A stretch of 19,988 bases of DNA, taken from positions 1-19,988 of the forward strand of contig DLAR01000006.1 in NCBI GenBank assembly GCA_002494015.1. Direction: 5' to 3'. This stretch comes from Porphyromonadaceae bacterium UBA7042. GTDB taxonomy: Bacteria; Bacteroidota; Bacteroidia; Bacteroidales; Muribaculaceae. The position numbers and the translations under genes are program-made. The notes below the pieces were generated by a model. The model was not told the origin of the DNA and made no database searches. It was given only the letters and a program-made list of their open reading frames with translations. Position 1 is the first letter of the stretch; each line of letters begins with the position of its first letter. Shown here in pieces: positions 13,563-19,988 of the stretch.

Positions 13563-15548
13563 ATGTCAAACAAATCGTTAAAGGATGTCGTTTACACCGA
13601 TGCCGATCCGCTGGAACTGCCAGAAAACGCGTTCCGCGAGCTTGGTGCCGATGAAAACTACCGTCCCATCATGCATCCGGCGCATGATTATCCCGAAGTG
13701 ACACCCTATTCAGTGTTTATGGGACTTTTGCTTGCCGTGATATTCAGTGCCGCTGCCGCCTATCTTGGATTGAAGGTAGGGCAGGTGTTTGAGGCTGCAA
13801 TTCCCATCGCGATTATAGCCGTAGGGTTGTCAGGCGCCTTGAAAAAGAAAAATCCTCTCGGGCAGAATGTCATTATCCAGTCAATCGGGGCTTGCTCCGG
13901 TGTAATAGTGGCCGGAGCTATCTTCACACTTCCGGCACTCTACATTCTACAGGCAAAATACCCTGACATCACGGTCAATTTCATTGAAATCTTCCTCAGC
14001 TCGTTGCTCGGAGGGGTCCTCGGAATACTGTTCTTCATTCCTTTCCGCAAATATTTTGTGAAAGACATGCACGGCAAGTATCCTTTTCCTGAGGCTACGG
14101 CTACCACTCAGGTGCTCGCAAGCGGACTTGGCAAGTCGCAGACGGGCGAAAACTCCCAAGCCAAGACCCTTGTCATTGCCTCGCTGATTGGCGGTATCTA
14201 TGACTATCTTGTCGCCACATTCGGATGGTGGGCCGAAGTGGTTACCACTACCGCGGCTGGATGGGGACATGCTTTGGCCGAGAAGACCAAGCTTGTTCTT
14301 TCGTGTAACACCGGTGCCGCATTGCTTGGCCTCGGATATATAATCGGCCTGAAGTATGCTTTTGTGATATTTGCCGGTTCTATATTCGTGTGGTGGATAA
14401 TTGTGCCGCTGATGGGGACATACGGTTCGCCTGAAATCATGGCGATGGATGCCGGTGACATTTTCAGCAACTATGCCCGCATGATAGGAATCGGTGGCAT
14501 TGCAATGGCCGGCATTATCGGTATTGTGAAATCTTGGGGCATTATAATGGATGCCGTTGGCCTTGCCGGTCGCGAATTGCGCGGAAATGCCTCGGAAGTG
14601 AAGACTGTGCGCTGGCAGACCGACCTGTCGATGAAGTATGTCGTTGCCTATACGGCCTTGGCTCTTGTCGCCGTTCTGCTGTTCTTTTGGTTCGGTGTGA
14701 TCCATACCTTTTGGCAGGCTGCCATCGCTTGGCTTGTCGTTACGGTAATCGCCTTCCTGTTCACTACAGTAGCTGCTAACGCGATTGCTATTGTCGGTTC
14801 CAATCCGGTGTCGGGCATGACGTTGATGACCCTTATCGTCGCTTCGGCAATATTCGTGGGTATCGGCCTGAGCGGAACTTCGGGCATTGTGGCCTCTATG
14901 GTAATCGGCGGAGTCGTGTGTACGGCGTTGTCAATGGCCGGCGGATTTGTGACTGACCTCAAGATCGGTTACTGGCTTGGCTCGACTCCGCGAAAGCAGG
15001 AAAGCTGGAAGTTTCTCGGCACTCTTGTTTCGGCCGCTACAGTCGGCGGTGTCATACTTCTGCTCAATGATGTGTATGGCTTCTCCGGCCCTAATGCCCT
15101 TGTTGCTCCGCAGGCCAATGCTATGGCCAAAGTGATAGAACCCCTCATGATGGGTGGTGACACTCCGTGGGTGCTTTATATGGTGGGCGCGATTCTCGCT
15201 CTTATCCTTAACTGGCTCGGTGTCCCCGCTCTCGCATTCTGTCTCGGCATGTTTATACCGTTGTATCTCAACACTCCGCTCCTTGTAGGCGGTGCTGTCG
15301 CGTGGTTTGTCGGGTCTCGTTCCAAGGACAAGGCCGTAAACGACGCTCGCCGTGACCGCGGTACTCTCATCTCGTCGGGCCTCATTGCCGGAGGCGCTCT
15401 TTTCGGGGTATTTGCCGCGTTGACTCGTTTCTGTGGATTTGAATATCACAACCCGATGGATTCCGCAGTCGTTCAGTGGCTCGGACTCATTGTTTACGCG
15501 CTGCTTATTGTCTACCTTTGCTGGGACAGTATGCGTGCCAAGAAATAA
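13563..15548 (+). CDS. OPT family oligopeptide transporter
   Basis: Inner-membrane transporter of the oligopeptide transporter superfamily; bacterial members are predicted to move peptides or metal chelates, but the substrate here is unknown. The 661 residues are typical. After a ~45-residue soluble N-terminus, many hydrophobic segments follow. Family-like stretches include SVFMGLLLAVIFSAAAAYLG (about 51-70), NPLGQNVIIQSIG, the KYPFPEATATTQVL loop, and NPVSGMTLMTLIVAS near residue 415. The ATG at 13563 lies 38 nt after cdaA, so read-through from folP-cdaA is likely; no own promoter is visible. A strong terminator follows the stop. A role linked to c-di-AMP or folate is not implied by sequence. 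Confidence 0.93.
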   Translation: MSNKSLKDVVYTDADPLELPENAFRELGADENYRPIMHPAHDYPEVTPYSVFMGLLLAVIFSAAAAYLGLKVGQVFEAAIPIAIIAVGLSGALKKKNPLGQNVIIQSIGACSGVIVAGAIFTLPALYILQAKYPDITVNFIEIFLSSLLGGVLGILFFIPFRKYFVKDMHGKYPFPEATATTQVLASGLGKSQTGENSQAKTLVIASLIGGIYDYLVATFGWWAEVVTTTAAGWGHALAEKTKLVLSCNTGAALLGLGYIIGLKYAFVIFAGSIFVWWIIVPLMGTYGSPEIMAMDAGDIFSNYARMIGIGGIAMAGIIGIVKSWGIIMDAVGLAGRELRGNASEVKTVRWQTDLSMKYVVAYTALALVAVLLFFWFGVIHTFWQAAIAWLVVTVIAFLFTTVAANAIAIVGSNPVSGMTLMTLIVASAIFVGIGLSGTSGIVASMVIGGVVCTALSMAGGFVTDLKIGYWLGSTPRKQESWKFLGTLVSAATVGGVILLLNDVYGFSGPNALVAPQANAMAKVIEPLMMGGDTPWVLYMVGAILALILNWLGVPALAFCLGMFIPLYLNTPLLVGGAVAWFVGSRSKDKAVNDARRDRGTLISSGLIAGGALFGVFAALTRFCGFEYHNPMDSAVVQWLGLIVYALLIVYLCWDSMRAKK

Positions 15549-15575
15549 AATAGTAAAAATTGTTATCAGTTAGTG

Positions 15576-15614
15576 GAGCGGCGGGGAGACGGATTTTCTC
15601 GCCGCTCTGTTTTT
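15576..15614 (+). terminator. Intrinsic terminator after the OPT gene
   Basis: GAGCGGCG (15576-15583) pairs perfectly with CGCCGCTC (15600-15607), with AGA/TCT pairing possible inside, and is followed by TGTTTTTG with five T (15610-15614). It ends the folP-cdaA-OPT transcript. The next gene's ATG is only 5 nt beyond the T-run. Confidence 0.85.
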
Positions 15615-15619
15615 GAGTC

Positions 15620-16909
15620 ATGAACCGTAAGATACTCGCGCTTGCTGTCCCGTCGATTATTACCAATATCACGACTCCGCTGCTCGGCCTCATGGATGTC
15701 GCCATCGTGGGGCACATGGGGAGTGCCGTATATATTGCCGCCATAGCGGTCGGGGGTACTATGTTTAATCTGCTGTACTGGCTGTTTGGTTTCCTGCGCA
15801 TGGGGTCAAGCGGCATGACGGCCCAAGCCTATGGGGCCGGAGACACGCATGATATTGCGGTGGTGCTGTACCGGTCGCTCCTTGTGGCCGCATGTGTCGG
15901 CGTGATGCTTGTTTTGGTGCATTATCCTGTCGGGGTGTATGCGTTGAAATTTATGGATGCCGATATGGAGACACAACGGTTCGCCATGAAGTATTTTTCA
16001 ATTCTTGTGTGGGGTGCGCCCGCTGTCTTGGGGACTTATGCGCTCTCGGGGTGGTTTCTCGGGATGCAGAATGCCAAAGCGTCAATGTGGATGTCTATAC
16101 TCATAAACGTCAGCAACATTGCCGTCAGTTTTATTCTTGTCCTCGGTTTCAGGCTGAAAATCGAGGGTGTCGCATTTGGGACATTGACGGCTCCATGGAT
16201 AGGGTTTGTCTATGGCCTCTGTGTGGTGGCTAATAAATATTCGGTGCCTGTACCCGCATTCGGAGACCTTGTTGACCGTGTCGGTCTTAAACGGTTTTTC
16301 TCTGTCAATGTCGACATATTTCTACGCACATTGTGTCTTGTCGCGGTAACGATGTGGTTTACCCGCGCAGGGGCGGCTCAAGGCACGCTCATTCTTGCGG
16401 CAAACACGCTTTTGATGCAGTTTTTCATGCTGTTTTCCTACTTTATGGATGGGTTTGGTTTTGCGGGGGAGGCTCTTGTCGGCCGCTATGTAGGGGCAAG
16501 AGATACCAATATGGCTAAACAGAGCATCAGCATGCTCATGAAGTGGGGCGCTGTTCTCGCTATCCTCTTTTCGTTATTATATTTTGCCGTAGGAGCGGAA
16601 TTCTTAGAGATTCTCAGCAGCGATAGAGAGGTTACAGATACAGCTCGCGATTACTTTTATTGGGTGGTGGCCCTTCCGCTGTTGAGCTTTTCCGCGTTTT
16701 CGTGGGATGGTATATATATAGGGGCCACTGACACCCGGGCGATGCTTGTTTCAATAGCTGTCGCGACAATGGTATATTTTGCCGCCTATTGTTTTCTGTT
16801 CCCGCTGTTGGGCAATCACGGGTTGTGGATTGCGTTTCTCGCTTATCTCTTGGTCAGAGGGGTCGTGCTGTCATTGATGCGTCGTCGCATTTATCGACTT
16901 TGCCGTTGA
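15620..16909 (+). CDS. MATE family efflux transporter, DinF-like
   Basis: Inner-membrane drug/toxin:cation antiporter of the DinF branch; substrate unknown. The 429 residues with about 12 membrane helices fit the DinF group, whose N-terminus is matched closely by MNRKILALAVPSIITNITTP and LLGLMDVAIVGHMGS (residues 1-35). Later DinF-like stretches are GAPAVLGTYALSGWFLGMQNAK and SYFMDGFGFAGEALVGRYVGA. The start is set by the family N-terminus even though it sits only 5 nt after the T-run of the OPT terminator, leaving no room for a downstream promoter; expression would need terminator read-through or a promoter in the 71-bp gap, where I see no TAnnTTTG. Its last 56 bp overlap the convergent nrdG. 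Confidence 0.92.
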   Translation: MNRKILALAVPSIITNITTPLLGLMDVAIVGHMGSAVYIAAIAVGGTMFNLLYWLFGFLRMGSSGMTAQAYGAGDTHDIAVVLYRSLLVAACVGVMLVLVHYPVGVYALKFMDADMETQRFAMKYFSILVWGAPAVLGTYALSGWFLGMQNAKASMWMSILINVSNIAVSFILVLGFRLKIEGVAFGTLTAPWIGFVYGLCVVANKYSVPVPAFGDLVDRVGLKRFFSVNVDIFLRTLCLVAVTMWFTRAGAAQGTLILAANTLLMQFFMLFSYFMDGFGFAGEALVGRYVGARDTNMAKQSISMLMKWGAVLAILFSLLYFAVGAEFLEILSSDREVTDTARDYFYWVVALPLLSFSAFSWDGIYIGATDTRAMLVSIAVATMVYFAAYCFLFPLLGNHGLWIAFLAYLLVRGVVLSLMRRRIYRLCR

Positions 16910-17345
16910 CAAGGTGTATTATCCTTTGGTTGGACGACCCCCGGAACCGCAGTGATGTGTCGCGCTTCTCAATCATGAAGGGGCCGTCGACCAGTGCGTC
17001 AATCACATTTAAAATAGGGGATAGGCGTGGTGATGACTGAATCTGTTCAATCGTGTATCCTGTATAGCACCACACGGTGTACCCGAGTTTTTTGATTCGT
17101 GATGCAAGCTCAACCATGTCGTCTATCTGAAAAAGCGGGTCGCCTCCGGTCAGCGTCACGTTAAACCCGTTTTCTTCGACCGCATCGAGTATCTGCTCTA
17201 TCGACATGGCTGTCCCGCCATCAGCATCCCAAGACTGGGGGTTATGGCAACCGGGACAATGATGCGAACACCCTGCAAAGTATATTGAAGTGCGTAATCC
17301 CGGGCCGTCAACTGACGTTCCCGGGATTATATCGATTACATTCAT
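16854..17345 (-). CDS. nrdG: Anaerobic ribonucleotide reductase activating protein
   Basis: Radical-SAM enzyme that installs the glycyl radical on NrdD. The 163-residue protein carries DGPGLR (13-18) and the CX3CX2C cluster motif CSHHCPGC (Cys26, Cys30, Cys33) that binds the 4Fe-4S cluster, then LTGGDPLFQ (the GGE/GGD SAM-binding segment), YTVWCYTGYT, and a C-terminal RFRGSSNQRIIH. The last ~15 residues extend past the usual family end and read antisense through the end of the MATE gene (56-bp overlap). It begins 10 nt after the nrdD stop, so the two form an operon driven from the nrdD promoter. Confidence 0.96.
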   Translation of the reverse strand: MNVIDIIPGTSVDGPGLRTSIYFAGCSHHCPGCHNPQSWDADGGTAMSIEQILDAVEENGFNVTLTGGDPLFQIDDMVELASRIKKLGYTVWCYTGYTIEQIQSSPRLSPILNVIDALVDGPFMIEKRDTSLRFRGSSNQRIIHLVNGKVDKCDDASMTARPL

Positions 17346-17355
17346 CGGGTATGGT

Positions 17356-19563
17356 TTATTTGTGTACCACGCGGTCGTGAAGCTCTGAAAGTTTTGCCTT
17401 GTTCCATCGGTCGGTAGTGCCTACAAGGTATCCGGTGATGCGCTGGAGGCAGTCGATGTTGTGGCTGTGGCATTTCGGACATTCTTCAAGGGATTCAGAC
17501 GCGTCTTCATATCCGCACTCCATGCAGCGGTTGCGGTTGTGGTTGACCGAGCAATAACCGATGTTGTATTTGTCCATCAGGTCAACCACATCGCTGATTG
17601 CTTCAGGGTTGTGGGTTGCGTCACCGTCGATTTCGACGTAGAAGATGTGGCCGCCTCGGGTCAGGTCGTGATATGGAGCCTCGATTTTGGCCTTGTGTCG
17701 CGGTGAACATTTGTAGTAAACCGGCACATGGTTGGAGTTGGTGTAATAAATCTTGTCGGTTACACCGGGGATTTCGCCGAAAGAGCGGCGGTCACGCGCT
17801 GTGAATTTGCCCGAGAGACCTTCGGCCGGTGTGGCAAGTACCGAGAAGTTGTGGTTATACCGCTCAGAGAACTCATTGGCGCGGGAACGCATGTGGGAGA
17901 CTATTCTCAACCCGAGACTCTGAGATTCGTCGCTTTCGCCGTGATGTTTGCCTGTCAGGGCGACAAGGCACTCGGCAAGGCCGATGAATCCGATACCGAG
18001 TGTGCCTTGATTGATGACGCTTTCGATTGTGTTGTCGGGGCTGAGCGAGTCGGCTCCGTTCCACAGTCGTGACATAAGTAATGGGAACTGCTTGGACAAG
18101 GCTGTTTTTTGGAAGTCATATCTGTCGCAAAGCTGTCGCGCGGTAATTTCCATAATTTCGTCGAGCCGACTGAAGAAACGGGCGATACGTTCATTCATGT
18201 CTACTATGTTCATACACTCGATAGCGATGCGCACGATATTGATTGTCGAGAAACTGATATTGCCTCGTCCGATGGATGTCTTTTCTCCATAACGGTTTTC
18301 GAAGACACGGGTGCGGCATCCCATTGTAGCGACCTCATAGTTGTAGCGCAGCGGGTCGTCAGCACGCCATTTCTCGTGCTGGTTGAAAGTTGCATCAAGG
18401 TTTACAAAGTTGGGGAAGAACCGTCGGGCAGTTACCTTGCAGGCGAGTTGGTAGAGGTCGTAGTTGCGGTCTTCAGGGAGATAGCTCACACCGCGTTTCT
18501 TTTTCCAGATCTGAATTGGGAAGATTGCTGTAGCTCCGTTGCCGACACCTTCGTAGGTTGAGTTGAGCAATTCGCGTATAATGCAACGGCCCTCGGCCGA
18601 AGTGTCGGTGCCGTAATTAATGGAGCTGAACACGACTTGGTTGCCACCACGGGAATGAATGGTGTTCATGTTGTGAATGAATGCCTCCATTGATTGGTGG
18701 ACGCGGCTGACGGTGCGGTTTATCGCGTGCTGAATCCAGCGGTTGTCTCCTTCAAGTCCGTCAAGGTCCCTCTTGATGAAATCGTCGATTGACACATTAT
18801 ATAAATGAGAGAGGTCGGTGCCGTTCAGGCTTTCGAGATTCTTAATTTCTTCAATATAAGAGTATCGGACATAGGGGGCGAGATAAAAATCAAATGCCGG
18901 AATGGCCTGACCGCCGTGCATCTCGTTCTGCGCTGTTTCAAGGGAGATGCATCCGATTATGGATGCGGTCTCGATGCGTTTGGCCGGGCGCGATTCTCCA
19001 TGTCCTGCAATGAATCCGTATTTCAATATGCGGTCAAGAGGGTGCTGCACGCATGTCAGGCTCTTGGTCGGATAATAGTCCTTGTCGTGGATGTGGAGGT
19101 ATCCGTTTCTGACTGCGTCACGGGCCTCGGGTGAAAGAAGGTAGTCGTCGACAAACGGCTTGGTGGTCTCTGAGGCAAATTTCATCATCATTCCGGCGGG
19201 AGAATCGGTGTTCATGTTGGCATTCTCGCGGGTAATGTCATTGTTCTTGGCCTCGATGATTTCAAGGAACATGTCGCGGGTTTTAGCCCGACGGGCAATG
19301 TTGCGCTGGTCGCGGTAGGCGATGTAGCGTTTTGCCACCTCTTTGCGTGGCGACTTCATCAACTCCACTTCAACCCGGTCCTGAATTTCTTCCACAGTCA
19401 TGCGTTCGTCGCCGCTCATGCCTACGCGGTCAGCAATGCGCATGATAAGGGCTTCGTCTTCGCCCATTTCGGTTGTCAACATTGCTTTGCGGATTGCCGC
19501 CTTGATTTTTTCTTCGTTGTAACCCACGACGCGCCCGTCACGCTTTATTACTGTCTGTATCAT
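17356..19563 (-). CDS. nrdD: Anaerobic (class III) ribonucleoside-triphosphate reductase
   Basis: Reduces ribonucleoside triphosphates to dNTPs by an oxygen-sensitive glycyl radical mechanism. The 735-residue protein has an N-terminal ATP-cone (about 1-95; IKRDGRVVGYNEEKIKAAI), a large alpha/beta barrel with TMGCRTRVF (Cys416, the probable thiyl-radical cysteine), a C-terminal zinc site (Cys680, Cys683, Cys695, Cys698) and the glycyl radical loop RITGYLVGT with Gly711. All expected active residues are present. The ATG at 19561-19563 gives a complete ATP-cone. The promoter lies about 80 bp upstream; nrdG follows after 10 nt. Allosteric dNTP/ATP control through the ATP-cone is expected from the family. 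It fits the strictly anaerobic lifestyle. Confidence 0.98.
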   Translation of the reverse strand: MIQTVIKRDGRVVGYNEEKIKAAIRKAMLTTEMGEDEALIMRIADRVGMSGDERMTVEEIQDRVEVELMKSPRKEVAKRYIAYRDQRNIARRAKTRDMFLEIIEAKNNDITRENANMNTDSPAGMMMKFASETTKPFVDDYLLSPEARDAVRNGYLHIHDKDYYPTKSLTCVQHPLDRILKYGFIAGHGESRPAKRIETASIIGCISLETAQNEMHGGQAIPAFDFYLAPYVRYSYIEEIKNLESLNGTDLSHLYNVSIDDFIKRDLDGLEGDNRWIQHAINRTVSRVHQSMEAFIHNMNTIHSRGGNQVVFSSINYGTDTSAEGRCIIRELLNSTYEGVGNGATAIFPIQIWKKKRGVSYLPEDRNYDLYQLACKVTARRFFPNFVNLDATFNQHEKWRADDPLRYNYEVATMGCRTRVFENRYGEKTSIGRGNISFSTINIVRIAIECMNIVDMNERIARFFSRLDEIMEITARQLCDRYDFQKTALSKQFPLLMSRLWNGADSLSPDNTIESVINQGTLGIGFIGLAECLVALTGKHHGESDESQSLGLRIVSHMRSRANEFSERYNHNFSVLATPAEGLSGKFTARDRRSFGEIPGVTDKIYYTNSNHVPVYYKCSPRHKAKIEAPYHDLTRGGHIFYVEIDGDATHNPEAISDVVDLMDKYNIGYCSVNHNRNRCMECGYEDASESLEECPKCHSHNIDCLQRITGYLVGTTDRWNKAKLSELHDRVVHK

Positions 19564-19620
19564 TTTGAGGGATAATTTCTTAGGATGAAGTGTCAGTTTT
19601 GTTGATATTTATGATAGGGT

Positions 19621-19639
19621 GTCTGATGGTATTTCAGAC
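19621..19639 (-). promoter_or_regulatory. Hairpin/palindrome at the nrdD transcript start
   Basis: GTCTGA (19621-19626) and TCAGAC (19634-19639) are a perfect 6-bp inverted repeat around a 7-nt loop. It lies 4 bp downstream of the -7 box, on or just after the expected start (about 19637). It could be a 5'-end stem-loop of the mRNA or a dyad operator. It does not match the NrdR box. Confidence 0.45.
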
Positions 19640-19643
19640 GGTG

Positions 19644-19675
19644 CAAAGATACGATGTCTTATCCGCTTTTGCAAA
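19644..19675 (-). promoter_or_regulatory. Predicted nrdDG promoter
   Basis: On the minus strand TTTG (19675-19672), 20-bp spacer, TATCTTTG (19651-19644): a full match to the Bacteroidetes consensus. The leader to the nrdD ATG would be about 75 nt. Confidence 0.7.
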
Positions 19676-19988
19676 CTTTTGTGAATAAATGTGTGGGATA
19701 AATTTTTGTTTTGGAAAACTTTCTGTGATTTTTAAAAATGTAATATGTTTATATGTAGCGGTTTAGGGTTTTAAAATGGAAAACTTTGCGACGGTTGTAT
19801 TGCTTTGGGTTGCTGATTGTGTGTTTCTTCTTGATGATGCGTGAAATAGGTTATTCCGTTAAAACCCACTGTGTTCAACGTCTCGGAATCGCTTGTAACG
19901 GGGCCGATTCTTAGTGGATTTGCATCGTGTGCAGTAGTTATAAATGATTTTTAACGTTGACGCGAAACAGGGCCGGCGCATGAAATTT

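Larger units (their letters stand above)
19564..19988. other. 425-bp non-coding region upstream of nrdD
   Basis: No ORF is supported. The left 110 bp hold the nrdD leader, hairpin and promoter. The rest is AT-rich; TGGAAAACTTT occurs twice (19712-19722 and 19777-19787). An ATG at 19980 (ATGAAATTT) runs off the window edge and could start a plus-strand gene, but three codons cannot be judged. Confidence 0.75.

Noticed and set aside
13947..14705. 252-aa minus-strand ORF opposite the OPT gene
   Set aside because: Antisense shadow of a clear membrane transporter; His/Arg-rich, with no domain or start signal.
19661..19705. DnaA-box-like TTATCCGC (19669 region) and TGTGGGATAA near the nrdD promoter
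   Set aside because: Each departs from TTATCCACA by substitutions or an insertion, and two weak matches in AT-rich DNA are expected by chance; no origin-like cluster.
19980..19988. ATGAAATTT at the window end as a partial gene
   Set aside because: Only three codons are visible; nothing upstream resembles a promoter at the right distance.

Overview
The window looks like a chromosomal housekeeping stretch from a gut-type Bacteroidales, most likely Muribaculaceae (family placement is inference from remembered protein similarity and gene content, not from a search). Supporting signs are several Bacteroidetes-type -7 elements (TAnnTTTG, some with a TTG/TTTG about 19-20 bp upstream), the near absence of Shine-Dalgarno sites, a DUF6377 regulator, a head-GIN (DUF2807) surface protein, a roughly 500-residue Bacteroidetes-style glutamine synthetase, and the folP-cdaA gene pair. 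An oxygen-independent class III ribonucleotide reductase fits an anaerobe.

Layout. 60-4140 (+): glutamine synthetase, NAD-dependent DNA ligase LigA, and a small Cys-rich TIGR04076-like protein with a Tat-like leader that overlaps ligA by 8 nt. 4188-5009 (-): a secreted head-GIN protein built from 20-residue SSSGD repeats. 5113-6282 (+): an SDF/DAACS-family symporter whose stop codon overlaps that of the convergent nadE. 6279-9629 (-): glutamine-dependent NAD synthetase downstream of a MATE transporter, each with its own predicted promoter. 9764-11377 (+): DUF6377 membrane regulator. 11378-11894: a 517-bp non-coding gap with two predicted promoters and a strong intrinsic terminator. 11895-15548 (+): folP, cdaA (diadenylate cyclase) and an OPT-family transporter, closed by a terminator. 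15620-16909 (+): a second, DinF-like MATE transporter starting almost on top of that terminator. 16854-19563 (-): the nrdD-nrdG operon, convergent with and overlapping the MATE gene. 19564-19988: a 425-bp AT-rich leader and intergenic region with the nrdD promoter and a hairpin.

Most genes are core metabolism or DNA maintenance: nitrogen assimilation, NAD supply (NadE makes the cofactor LigA consumes), folate, c-di-AMP signalling and anaerobic dNTP synthesis, interspersed with transporters. I see no mobile element, CRISPR array, prophage, tRNA or rRNA, and no clear novel multi-gene system. The most interesting unexplained piece is the 11.55-11.81 kb region, where a good promoter and a good terminator bracket about 220 nt without an ORF: a candidate small RNA or an attenuated leader of folP-cdaA. 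The repeat-built GIN protein and the exported Cys-rich protein are the next most notable items.
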